Origin: Oceanococcus atlanticus
GTDB lineage: Bacteria; Pseudomonadota; Gammaproteobacteria; Nevskiales; Oceanococcaceae
Length of the DNA stretch: 64,000 nucleotides
Assembly: GCF_002088235.1 (NCBI RefSeq)
Contig: NZ_AQQV01000004.1
Coordinates: forward strand, 1 to 64,000
Reading direction: 5' to 3'
In this document: piece by piece, positions 35,902 to 44,746 of the stretch
Layout: each line of letters starts with the position of its first letter
Position numbering within the stretch: position 1 is the stretch's first letter
Program-made: the position numbers and the translations under genes
Notes under the pieces: generated by a model
The model's input: only the letters and a program-made list of their open reading frames with translations
Databases searched by the model: none
Told to the model about the DNA's origin: nothing

Positions 35902-38496
35902 TCACTGCTTCGGCCATCCGCCGTTTTCTGCCCAGAAGGCGTCGATTCCGGGCATGATGCGGTCGATCTGCGCCTGGCTCATGCCTTCACGGCGCAGGCC
36001 CTCAATATATTCAGCGCGACTCTGGCGAGCGGAGGCAGCCGGTTCAGCTGTGGGCCGAAGCTGCTCTGCGAGCTTTTTCTGGCGGCTGTCTTCGGCCCAG
36101 CAAGCGCGGAGTTTGACCTTGCAGATGGGTTTGCATTCCGGCGAGAGCGTTGCAATGGGCTGGCAGTCACAGGTGCAGCGCGGGAAGTCCTGCACAGGGC
36201 TGGACGGCAGATGGCCGCTGGTTCCACTTGGCTGCCCGCCCTGCGCACCGGACGGCATGATTGACGCAAGGTCCTGATTTCCCAGGCTGGGGAAGGCCTG
36301 GGATAGGTCTTGCATAGCGGCCTCGGTGGTCTGCTGCAGGTAATCCGCCGCTTCGGGGTCACCTTCCCAGGGTGCTGCGATCACGAACTCGCCGCTGATC
36401 GTTCGATCAACCGGCAGCGTCATGTCTTCGCCGGCCTTGCTGAAGTCCACTGCGCTCAAATCGGTCAGCTGGGCCTCGAAGCGGCCACGCATCACGTAGG
36501 GCGTGAACTCCACGATGTTGACCCGACCGGATTGGCGATACTCCTGCCCCCGGCCTGGAATGGCGTCTTCTGGGCCCTTGGCTTGCAAGTTGCCACGCCC
36601 AGCGCCGCCGTTCACGACAATTTCCGCATTGTCGAAAGCACCCGAGAAACCGTACTCGATCAGCGGAATTGTGATGGTGACCGTGGAGCCTTCGGTGTCC
36701 CTGACCTCCTCCATGGCCTTTTTCCACTGCGAATCGGTCTGCAAGGCGCCGTGGTCCGCGATCGCCGTCATTTGCGCCATGAATTGGGCCAGCGCCCCGC
36801 CCGTGCCGGTGGTTTGGGTCATATCGCCCATCGCCCCCGGGGTCAGCGACAACTGAATGGAGGTAATCGGCCCGCAGCTGCTGGCCCCAAAGGGTTTCAC
36901 GCAGCGCGCGCGCTTCCTCTCAAAGTTGGCATGGGCGCCCAGTGCGCTCTGGCTGCTTAGCGCTTCCAGTCCGGTTTCGACTTCGTTTTGAGCCGCGTTG
37001 CGGGTCGCGTCCTTGGCTGTGGCCGGCTTCGAAGGGGCTGTTTTCGCTTTGGCGGGTGCCGCTTTTTGTGCGCCTGCTTTGGACTGTACTCGCGGTTGAC
37101 TCAAGTCGCTGACCCAACGGCTGTAAGTCGCATTCAGACGCAGGTCCATGTTCAGCGTGGTTGCGGGATCTGCCGCCATGTTGCTGACGATAAAAACGTT
37201 CGGTACGCCGCCGTCGATGCGAAAGCGCCAGTGCCCGAGATACCCACCCCCGGCGGGTGACGGCACAATCTGGGGGCTGCCGATGCGCGTGCCGCCCGCA
37301 GTCCCGATCTGCAACGCCTGTAGAGCCGTCACTGTTTCGGCGCGCGTCTGCAGCGACACGTCCGCGCGACCGCTACCGGCGACATTCACCTTGAAACAGC
37401 GCGCGCCATTCTTGCGCTGCGGTAACAGCGTGTCCGCAGACGGGGCCCTGCCCGAGAGTGCCAACTCGGTGCAGCCACCAAAGACGTATTTGAGCCAGTT
37501 GTCCTGCGCCTGTTGCGGCGTGCCGTCGGGCGCCTTGGTAAGACGGTCTGGCACGTAACCGGCAAAGGTGGATGCAAAGGCGGCGTACAAACGCTGCAAG
37601 CCGAGCCCGCTTGCTTGCTTGAGCCCGCGGTCCAGCCATTGCCCATCTGCAGGGCCGGATGCCCGATCGTTCAGGGGCTGACTCAAGACCGTCGTCAGGT
37701 AGCTGTAGTCAGGGGTGATCGGCTTCAGGCCTGCGCGGCCATTCGTCTTGCTCGCCGCCATATGCTCGGCGACGTAACGCCAGAAGGAGGACGTCCGATA
37801 GTCTTCCTGGGCTTCTTTGCTGGTGTCGACCTGCCAAAGGGTCTTGTAATAGGGCCTGCCGCCGAGCCGGAAGCCATCCTTCTTGACCTTGTGCAGATCA
37901 ACACCAGCCAAGGTGCGAGCGGCCTCCATGCCGACGGCCTGTGCCTGGCCCTCCAGAATCCACTCACGATTGTCGACTTGCTCGTAGCTTAAGTAGGCAT
38001 ATTGAACGTTGTGAAAAAGCTCGTGGGCCAAATGGTCATACATGGGCCGCGCGGGCTTGCCATCGACGACGGCGCGGGACAAGTCTGCAATGAGAATTGA
38101 TGAGCTATCTTTGCGCGGGGCAGCCTTGGCGATCTTGTCGTCATCGGCATAATCGTAGACATTGACCCGATATGCCTGACCGCCATGCTTACCCTTCACG
38201 GTGGACAGGTTCGGCGCCCTGAAGCCCATGGATCGGTAATAGTCAGCGACCTTCGAAAGGTAGCACTCAAATTCAGCTATCGCCTTCTTTTGGTCGGTGC
38301 TGTAGCCAGTGAATGGATTCAGGGCGTCAAGCGGCGAACTGGTGCTGGGGTCGTCGTCCTCGAACACGAATTCCATGATGGGCCATTCGGCTGACGACGC
38401 CGGCAAATCACATTCGTCTGCCCACGCTGGCAAATTAAACCCAACAGTCAGGCAAGAAACCAGCAGGCTGCTCTTGAGTGGCTTCAGTATGGGCAT
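35902..38496 (-). CDS. Exported gluzincin-type metalloprotease with Cys-rich C-terminus
   Basis: 864 residues from the ATG at 38496, chosen because GGGGGTGGAAG precedes it and it begins directly at a signal peptide (SSLLVSCLTVGFNLPAWA). Upstream in-frame codons to 38559 have no ribosome-binding site. Zinc site: HELFH at about residues 158-162 and the third ligand Glu about 20 residues later in WILEGQAQA, the HExxH...E order of peptidase-MA-like gluzincins. After the about 400-residue catalytic half come an Ala/Lys/Pro linker, a second beta-rich domain and a Cys cluster (CTCDCQPIATLSPECKPICK, 20 residues). The substrate and the role of the C-terminal half are unknown. Confidence 0.75.
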   Translation of the reverse strand: MPILKPLKSSLLVSCLTVGFNLPAWADECDLPASSAEWPIMEFVFEDDDPSTSSPLDALNPFTGYSTDQKKAIAEFECYLSKVADYYRSMGFRAPNLSTVKGKHGGQAYRVNVYDYADDDKIAKAAPRKDSSSILIADLSRAVVDGKPARPMYDHLAHELFHNVQYAYLSYEQVDNREWILEGQAQAVGMEAARTLAGVDLHKVKKDGFRLGGRPYYKTLWQVDTSKEAQEDYRTSSFWRYVAEHMAASKTNGRAGLKPITPDYSYLTTVLSQPLNDRASGPADGQWLDRGLKQASGLGLQRLYAAFASTFAGYVPDRLTKAPDGTPQQAQDNWLKYVFGGCTELALSGRAPSADTLLPQRKNGARCFKVNVAGSGRADVSLQTRAETVTALQALQIGTAGGTRIGSPQIVPSPAGGGYLGHWRFRIDGGVPNVFIVSNMAADPATTLNMDLRLNATYSRWVSDLSQPRVQSKAGAQKAAPAKAKTAPSKPATAKDATRNAAQNEVETGLEALSSQSALGAHANFERKRARCVKPFGASSCGPITSIQLSLTPGAMGDMTQTTGTGGALAQFMAQMTAIADHGALQTDSQWKKAMEEVRDTEGSTVTITIPLIEYGFSGAFDNAEIVVNGGAGRGNLQAKGPEDAIPGRGQEYRQSGRVNIVEFTPYVMRGRFEAQLTDLSAVDFSKAGEDMTLPVDRTISGEFVIAAPWEGDPEAADYLQQTTEAAMQDLSQAFPSLGNQDLASIMPSGAQGGQPSGTSGHLPSSPVQDFPRCTCDCQPIATLSPECKPICKVKLRACWAEDSRQKKLAEQLRPTAEPAASARQSRAEYIEGLRREGMSQAQIDRIMPGIDAFWAENGGWPKQ

Positions 38497-39074
38497 GCTT
38501 CCACCCCCTGATTTAGCCAACTGTTGAGTTGGCTTCTGAGTGCGTTTTGCCTTCGACATGTGATCGATGGCTTTTCGTAAACAGCCCGACAGGCTCTGCC
38601 GTCCTTGTCAGCTTGCAGCCACGAGCAGGTGCATTATTAGCGCGAGAAACTTGCCAAAGGCTAAATACCTTTACTGGCCGCGTCCAGTGATTTGGTGTGT
38701 TCATTGCGTAGCAGAGGGGGGATGAAAAACGCCGACAAGACCACCGCTAAGTTTTCAGGTGCCTGGCGGTGAGCAGCACGCAGACCAGTCGCCAGTTCGC
38801 ACGTGGTGTCGACATCTGGCACAAGGATGGTGAGAAAAACGGCAGGCTAGGCCTTTGTGGTCTAGAAGGCGTAAAGCCTGCTTGGAATCCGCCCATCTTT
38901 ATCGCACCAGCGCTGGATGCTCGTCACCCGTAAAGCACTTGATGCTTTAGCTGAACATGGCTCTGGGCGGCAGGGGTTCGCTCAGGCGGTGGAGCTGATC
39001 GCCGGCGAGTAAGTGCGGCGTGGGACGCTAAATAAGGCAGAATTGAACGTCCTATTGAAGCAAGACCTCGTACC
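38497..39074. other. 578-base gap, possibly gene remnants
   Basis: It holds the divergent promoters of the metalloprotease and the glutathione-transferase-like gene. A plus frame at 38769-38933 (GTG start, 54 codons) encodes FARGVDIWHKDGEKNGRLG and ends FIAPALDARHP; a second, overlapping frame ends at 39012 with GRQGFAQAVELIAGE. Neither has a good ribosome-binding site, and the two may be pieces of one frameshifted gene. No transposon end or direct repeat was found. Confidence 0.35.
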
Positions 39075-40001
39075 ATGACAGCGCCCTTGATCCTGCATCA
39101 CTATGACGAGTCGCCGTACGCTGAGAAAATCAGACTGATGTTGGGGTTCACTGGGCTCAAGTGGCAGTCTCTGATTGCGCCCATCCAGCCGCCTCGCCCA
39201 CACCTGGATGAGCTGACAGGTGGGTACCGGCGTATACCTGTGGCTCAGATGGGGGCTGATGTGTTTTGTGATACCGCCATCATCACGCAGGAGATCGTCG
39301 CATTGAGCGGTGAAAAAAGGCTTGATGTGAATGCCATGGATCAGGATGCGCTTGCGTTGATGCAAGAAGCTGAAAGAGAGATTTTCTTCGCGGCTATTGC
39401 TTCGGTATCGCCGCTCAAACTCTTGACCACGCTGTTGGTTGGGATGGGGCCGGTCGGCATGTTTCGCTTCGTGGCTGATCGGGTGCGGCTCATGAAAGGG
39501 GCATCTGTACGCCCAGCTCAAGGCGCTCAGGCCAAGGTGCTATTTGCCAGGCATCTCGATACCTTGGAAGTCCGCCTTGCCCATCAAGCCTGGGTGACAG
39601 GAGATGAGCCCGCGCTCGCGGACTTTGCCGTCTACCACCCGCTTTGGCTGAACATGAGCTGTTCACGAAGTGGGCCGCCCGGCGGTCCGCGGGTGCGCGA
39701 CTGGTTCGAGCGCATGACCCGCATTGGGCATGGTCATCGCGAAGAAATCGATGCGGATGCCGCGTGGTCCGCGGCGCGCAATGTTGAGCCGCGTCCTTTG
39801 CCCGCCCACAACGCAGACAGTGAATTCGCGGTGGGGAGGCGGGTTCAGGTTGCCCCCACGGACTATGGTGTTGTTGCGGTGACTGGAGAGCTCGCCTGCG
39901 TGAACGATGAACGCATTGTTTTGCGCCGGGCAACAAGTGCTCTTGGCCTTGTGCACGTGCACTTTCCCCGGCAGGGTTACGCGCTTAGCGCGACCCCATA
40001 G
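39075..40001 (+). CDS. Glutathione S-transferase family protein with C-terminal extension
   Basis: 308 residues. The N-terminus (LILHHYDESPYAEKIRLMLG, 20 residues; then RRIPVAQMGADVFCDTAIIT) is a thioredoxin-like GST fold with the Ser/Pro of the glutathione site; the middle (VTGDEPALADFAVYHPLW) is the helical GST C-terminal domain. About 70 extra residues follow (EFAVGRRVQVAPTDYGVVAV...), a beta-rich domain not in standard GSTs, so the protein is longer than the usual 200-220. Cytoplasmic; substrate unknown. Confidence 0.82.
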   Translation: MTAPLILHHYDESPYAEKIRLMLGFTGLKWQSLIAPIQPPRPHLDELTGGYRRIPVAQMGADVFCDTAIITQEIVALSGEKRLDVNAMDQDALALMQEAEREIFFAAIASVSPLKLLTTLLVGMGPVGMFRFVADRVRLMKGASVRPAQGAQAKVLFARHLDTLEVRLAHQAWVTGDEPALADFAVYHPLWLNMSCSRSGPPGGPRVRDWFERMTRIGHGHREEIDADAAWSAARNVEPRPLPAHNADSEFAVGRRVQVAPTDYGVVAVTGELACVNDERIVLRRATSALGLVHVHFPRQGYALSATP

Positions 40002-40088
40002 GTCGCTTAATTACGGGCGATTTTGTGGCCACTGCATCCAAAGCGGTTAAACATCCGTAAAGAGGGGGTCTATCCGAAGGAGACTCCC

Positions 40089-41615
40089 ATGCGACGTTCG
40101 CAGTTCCTGGTGGCCGCATTCGCCACAACCCTTGCGCTTCCCGCGCTGTCATCCAGTCATCGCGAGGCGCCGTTCATCACGGAAATGCCTAAAGTTGATG
40201 GCACTGATTTCTACATGTTTCGGAGCTACGAGCCCGGGCGTGAAGGCTTTGTGACCCTGATTGCAAACTACCTGCCATTGCAGGATGCATACGGTGGGCC
40301 AAACTATTTCAATCTGGACCCGCAGGCCATCTACGAGATTCACATCGACAACGATGGGGATGCGATTGAAGATCTGACCTTCCAGTTCGACTTCGATCTG
40401 AGCTTTACACCCGCGGTGCTTGATATTGATGGTGCCCAGATCAGCGTACCCCTGATCAATATCGGTCCGATTGGGCCCGATGCCGCGGATACCGACTTCG
40501 TGGGGGTTAAAGAGAGTTATCAGCTCAGAATGATCTCGGGTGATCGTCGCACCGGTACCAGCACGTTGGCGGAAAACTCCGAGCTGGGTGGTAGCGAGTT
40601 TGCAAAGCCGGTAGACAATATCGGCACAAAGAGTTTTAGTGATTATGCCGCTTACGCGGATGACCATATTTGGGACATATCTATTCCTGGCTGCGGCCAG
40701 GGGCGCGTATTCGCCGGTCAACGAGCCGAAGGTTTTGTAGTCAACCTTGGCGAAGTTTTCGATCTGGTCAATCTCAATCCTTTCGGGCCTCGAGATGGAC
40801 GCAGTAATGTGATTGGGAACACCAACATCACGAGCCTGGCACTGGAGTTGCCGATCAGCTGTCTGACGGGTGGCCAGGGGGCGATCATCGGTGCCTGGAC
40901 AACGGCGAGCTTGCCGCAGGGCCGTATCCTGAATCCGGCAACGCAGGCGCCGGCTAACGCTGACTCGAACACCGGGCCTGCGGTAGAAGGAGGCGCGCCC
41001 GTTCAGGTTTCTCGCCTGGGCTCGCCTTTGGTCAATGAGGTCGTGATCGGCCTGGATCGCAAAGATGCGTTTAACGCCAGTGAGCCCAAGGACGACCTTA
41101 ACCAGTTCGCAGCTTTCGTGACCAACCCCAGCCTGCCGGTTCTGCTCGATATCCTGTTTAATGAAGGGGGCGGTGAACTGGTTCCGGCAACACCTCGCAA
41201 CGATCTTGTCGCTGCCTTTGTGACAGGGATTACCGCTGATGTGAATGGTTCAAGCTTCAACTTCACTCAGCCACAGAATCAGTCTGGGGTCGGCGAGATG
41301 CTGCGCTTAAACACTGCCGTGCCTGCCACCGCGCGGGCTGACCAGAGTGACCTGGGCTTTCTGGCTTGCGATCTAAGTGGTTTCCCGAACGGTCGCCGCC
41401 CGATTGATGACGTGGTGGATATTGCACTGAACGTTGTTCTTGGTGCCGTTGATGGGACCAATCAGAACAGTTTGCAGACCTGCGATGTTTCTGGCCCTGA
41501 ACCTGTCGTGGTGAACGCTGGCGCCGTGGCCAACGACGGAGCCAAGCCTGATCCGTCAGCGTATCTGGAGCGCTTCCCCTACCTGGCACCGCCGTTTGCT
41601 GGAGCGGGCGCATGA
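40089..41615 (+). CDS. Exported DUF4331 family protein
   Basis: 508 residues from the ATG at 40089 (AAGGAG upstream). A signal peptide (RRSQFLVAAFATTLALPALS) leads into SSHREAPFITEMPKVDGTDF and YMFRSYEPGREGFVTLIANY, the strongly conserved opening of DUF4331 proteins, whose His and Asp residues suggest metal binding. Function is unknown. It is the first gene of a tightly packed cluster: its stop overlaps the lipoprotein start (ATGA), and a TPR protein and a TonB-dependent receptor follow, suggesting an envelope uptake or sensing system. Confidence 0.88.
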   Translation: MRRSQFLVAAFATTLALPALSSSHREAPFITEMPKVDGTDFYMFRSYEPGREGFVTLIANYLPLQDAYGGPNYFNLDPQAIYEIHIDNDGDAIEDLTFQFDFDLSFTPAVLDIDGAQISVPLINIGPIGPDAADTDFVGVKESYQLRMISGDRRTGTSTLAENSELGGSEFAKPVDNIGTKSFSDYAAYADDHIWDISIPGCGQGRVFAGQRAEGFVVNLGEVFDLVNLNPFGPRDGRSNVIGNTNITSLALELPISCLTGGQGAIIGAWTTASLPQGRILNPATQAPANADSNTGPAVEGGAPVQVSRLGSPLVNEVVIGLDRKDAFNASEPKDDLNQFAAFVTNPSLPVLLDILFNEGGGELVPATPRNDLVAAFVTGITADVNGSSFNFTQPQNQSGVGEMLRLNTAVPATARADQSDLGFLACDLSGFPNGRRPIDDVVDIALNVVLGAVDGTNQNSLQTCDVSGPEPVVVNAGAVANDGAKPDPSAYLERFPYLAPPFAGAGA

Positions 41616-41839
41616 GCCGGCTAACACTGATGGCTGTGGCCGTCATGTTTGTGGCGGCATGCGAGACCAATGATCAACTGTCCGGAGTGCCTGAGCCCAC
41701 GCCGGCAGTTGTGGCATTTGATGAGTTATTGCTTGAGTTGGTTGACCCCACCAACACGTCATTGGAGCCGGTGAGTATCGAAACGACACAATTCGATTTT
41801 CCTGAGGATGACTCAGCATTTTCGGACGTGTTCCAGTGA
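41612..41839 (+). CDS. Small lipoprotein
   Basis: 75 residues with a lipoprotein signal (TLMAVAVMFVAAC; lipidation Cys17). The mature 59 residues are acidic and low in complexity (EPTPAVVAFDELLLELVD). Start ATG overlaps the DUF4331 stop by four bases and the stop overlaps the next gene's GTG by four, so translation is coupled on both sides. Unknown function. Confidence 0.75.
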   Translation: MSRLTLMAVAVMFVAACETNDQLSGVPEPTPAVVAFDELLLELVDPTNTSLEPVSIETTQFDFPEDDSAFSDVFQ

Positions 41840-42396
41840 GTAGGGTTGTCAGAAGTATCAGGAGGGCCGCGATTCTCGCGGCTCTTCTTTTTGCGCCGTT
41901 GGCAGCAAAGGCTGGCGCTGTGCATGGACACGGCAACCTGAAATTGCCTTCGGGTGTTCACGCTGATCTGGCCGAAGCCATGCGTGCGCAGCATGAACAC
42001 GATTTTGTAAGTGCACGACGCTTGCTCAAGCGCCACCTGGATGCACATCCTGGTGATCCACAAGCGTTGCTGGTGCTGTCTGCGGTTGAAGCTGCAACGG
42101 GGCACTGGTCGCGGGCGCGTGCGAGCTGCGCCCCGCTGAGTACGCAGATGCCCGACTGGATCGTCGCGGCGTGCCTTGGTCAGGTTGCCTCCGGAGAAGA
42201 TGAGATCCGCGCGACCCTGTCCATTCTGGAGAACATCCCAGAAGATCACACCGATGCTAGCGCGCTGTGGGCGCGAGACATCAAGAGCGAGCTCAAACAT
42301 CGTCTTGCGCACAGGCAGTGGCGGCCACATGCGCCGCACCAGTCACAGGCTGAAGATGTTCAGAAAAACAATGCTCAGCAAATCTCGCCACGATAG
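41836..42396 (+). CDS. Exported TPR-like protein
   Basis: 186 residues with a signal peptide (AAILAALLFAPLAAKA), then His-rich GAVHGHGNLKLP and helical repeats (LAEAMRAQHEHDFVSARRLL; DPQALLVLSAVEAATGHWSR) of TPR type. Start is GTG at 41836, overlapping the lipoprotein stop. A periplasmic scaffold or partner of the neighbouring receptor is inferred from position; no specific family was recognised. Confidence 0.75.
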   Translation: MSRVVRSIRRAAILAALLFAPLAAKAGAVHGHGNLKLPSGVHADLAEAMRAQHEHDFVSARRLLKRHLDAHPGDPQALLVLSAVEAATGHWSRARASCAPLSTQMPDWIVAACLGQVASGEDEIRATLSILENIPEDHTDASALWARDIKSELKHRLAHRQWRPHAPHQSQAEDVQKNNAQQISPR

Positions 42397-42454
42397 TAGC
42401 GTTCGGTGCGAGGTCTTAAAGACCAAATGCAATGGACATGGAGACAATACGAGC

Positions 42455-44518
42455 GTGAAACAGCTTACGGCTTTCACTCGATCCTTCGCCGCTCTGACCA
42501 TCGCGCTGTTCAGCACTGTCGCCCTGTGTGGCGGATTGCCTGCAACGCAACTTGAGAATGTCACCGTCATCGGCGAATCCTCGGATGCTTTAGGAGCAGT
42601 CAGCGCCTCTCAAGGCGTGGTCCTGCAAGAGCAATTGGCGGCGCGTCCCATAACGCGGATGGCGGAATTGCTTGAGTTCATTCCGGGCATGATCGCCACG
42701 CAGCACAGCGGTGAAGGCAAGGCGAATCAATACTTCTTGCGTGGCTTCAATCTGGACCACGGTACGGATTTCGCCACCTTTGTTGAGGGTATGCCCGTCA
42801 ACATGCGGTCTCATGGGCACGGTCAGGGCTATTCGGACATCAACTTTGTAATTCCGGAGATGGTCGAGAGCCTGAGCTACAGAAAAGGCCCTTACTACGC
42901 TGATGTCGGGGACTTTGCTGCTGCAGGCAACGCGCAATTTCGATTGCGTCGCACGCTGGATGCGAATCAGCTCAGTCTCGCTGGTGGCGAGGACGGCTTT
43001 GCAAGAGCCATGATGGCTGGCGCTCCGCGTTTGGCTGATGGGACGCTGCTGATGGCGGTAGATGCCACCCGCTACGATGGCCCCTGGGTATTGGATCAGA
43101 ACTTGAGTAGTTTGAAGCTGTTGGCCCGATACGCTGAAAAAACATCGCAGCGCGACCTTCACCTGACATTGATGGCTTACGACAGCGAATGGGATGCCAC
43201 TGATCAAATCCCGCTCCGGGCGGTGCGCGCTGACCTCATTTCACCCCTGGGTGCGATTGATCCAACGGTTGGCGGCAAGACGTCACGTTACAGCGTGTCA
43301 TTTGGCTTGCAACAGGAAGAAGGCGTTGGGCATTGGGCGCTGGATGTCTATGCCATCCGTTACGATTTGCAACTGTTCTCCAACTTCACCTATTTCCTTG
43401 AGGATACGCAGAACGGTGATCAGTTTGAGCAGCTTGATCGTCGGCAAATCTACGGTGCCTCAGCGCACCGTCATCTGCCCATCGATCAGGGCATCATGTC
43501 TGGGTTGCTCGTGCTTGGCGCAGATTTGAGACACGATGCGATTGGGGATGTCGGGCTGTTCTCCACGCAAGCGCGGCAGCGCCTGAGCACCGTGCGTCTG
43601 GACAAGGTTGACGAAACCAGCCTTGGCGTATTTACCGAATGGCAGATGCCATTAACGGACACGCTGCGTATCGTTGCGGGTGTGAGGGCAGACACCTACC
43701 GCTTTGATGTGCGTTCGGATACGCCTGACAATTCCGGTTCAACCAGCGATACCATCGTCGCACCAAAGTTCAGCCTGACCTGGTCGGTAGCGCCGCGTAT
43801 TGAGTTGTTTGCCAACTTGGGGCGTGGTTTCCACAGCAACGATGCGCGCGGAACGGTGATTCGGGTTGATCCGGCTGATGACAACTTCGCCCAGGTTAGG
43901 CCTGTGCAGCCGCTGGTGGCTGCGGATGGCGCGGATCTAGGCGCGGTCTGGCGACCAAGCGAGAAACTTCAGGCCTCGCTGAGCCTGTGGGCACTTGAGC
44001 TTGATTCCGAGCTGGTTTACGTGGGTGATGGTGGTGCGACGGAAGCCTCTGATGCCAGTCAGCGTTACGGCATCGAAGCTGCGGCGTACTTCCGCCCATT
44101 TTCACGGGTTGTCGCCGATATCGATTACGCGTGGTCACATGCCCGCTTCGATATCGATAGCCCGGCTGACCGCATACCTGGCGCCGTCGAGCACGTGGTG
44201 TCAGCCGGGCTGGGGCTCAGCGACTTTCAGGGGTGGTCGGCTGGTGTGCGTGTGCGTTATCTGGGCAAAGCGCCGTTGATCGAAGACAACAGCGTGCGCT
44301 CGGATTCCACCACGGTCGTCAATCTTGAGGTCGGATATCGCTTGCATGAACGCGCGAAGCTGGAACTTGGCTTGTATAACGTTTTGGACAGCAGCGATGC
44401 CGATATCACGTACTTCTATGCATCACAGCTCGAAAACGAAAACAGTGCGGTGGAGGATATTCATTTCCATCCGGTTGAGCCACGGCAAGTGCGGTTGCGT
44501 CTGGACTGGCGATTTTAG
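42455..44518 (+). CDS. TonB-dependent outer membrane receptor
   Basis: 687 residues from GTG at 42455; GGAG lies 11 bases upstream and the product begins with a signal peptide (AALTIALFSTVALCGGLPA). Upstream in-frame codons run inside the TPR gene in another frame and are noncoding. The plug domain shows ITRMAELLEFIPGMIATQHS, NQYFLRGFNLDHGTDFATFV and GMPVNMRSHGHGQGYSDIN; the barrel ends with WRF, the usual C-terminal aromatic. It imports a ligand across the outer membrane using TonB energy. The ligand is unknown; the DUF4331 protein upstream may take part. Confidence 0.9.
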   Translation: MKQLTAFTRSFAALTIALFSTVALCGGLPATQLENVTVIGESSDALGAVSASQGVVLQEQLAARPITRMAELLEFIPGMIATQHSGEGKANQYFLRGFNLDHGTDFATFVEGMPVNMRSHGHGQGYSDINFVIPEMVESLSYRKGPYYADVGDFAAAGNAQFRLRRTLDANQLSLAGGEDGFARAMMAGAPRLADGTLLMAVDATRYDGPWVLDQNLSSLKLLARYAEKTSQRDLHLTLMAYDSEWDATDQIPLRAVRADLISPLGAIDPTVGGKTSRYSVSFGLQQEEGVGHWALDVYAIRYDLQLFSNFTYFLEDTQNGDQFEQLDRRQIYGASAHRHLPIDQGIMSGLLVLGADLRHDAIGDVGLFSTQARQRLSTVRLDKVDETSLGVFTEWQMPLTDTLRIVAGVRADTYRFDVRSDTPDNSGSTSDTIVAPKFSLTWSVAPRIELFANLGRGFHSNDARGTVIRVDPADDNFAQVRPVQPLVAADGADLGAVWRPSEKLQASLSLWALELDSELVYVGDGGATEASDASQRYGIEAAAYFRPFSRVVADIDYAWSHARFDIDSPADRIPGAVEHVVSAGLGLSDFQGWSAGVRVRYLGKAPLIEDNSVRSDSTTVVNLEVGYRLHERAKLELGLYNVLDSSDADITYFYASQLENENSAVEDIHFHPVEPRQVRLRLDWRF

Positions 44519-44746
44519 AGCCGCGCTGACGCTGGGGAGTATCCAGGGTTTTCAACCTGGACGGGTGTGGAACCTTTCCTGGGAGTTGTTCGTGCTCCTT
44601 CTTATCCGCGTGCTAGATCGATCGTCAGGCGAACACCAGCTTGACCCTGGCGATATCGGATCGAAGCGGCATGGTGATTCGGCTTCCGGCACGCGGAAAC
44701 TCGTCGGGTTAGAGACCCGTTGGCGAAAATCTAGGAAAGGATTTGC
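44519..44746. other. 228-base gap upstream of the subtilase
   Basis: It contains a short hairpin (TCCAGG/CCTGGA, 44543-44562) that may end the receptor transcript weakly, and the leader of the protease gene. No gene, known riboswitch or clear promoter was recognised. Confidence 0.4.

Noticed and set aside
42397-42454. Riboswitch or Fur box before the TonB-dependent receptor
   Set aside because: The 58-base gap has neither a recognisable aptamer core nor a GATAATGAT-type inverted repeat.
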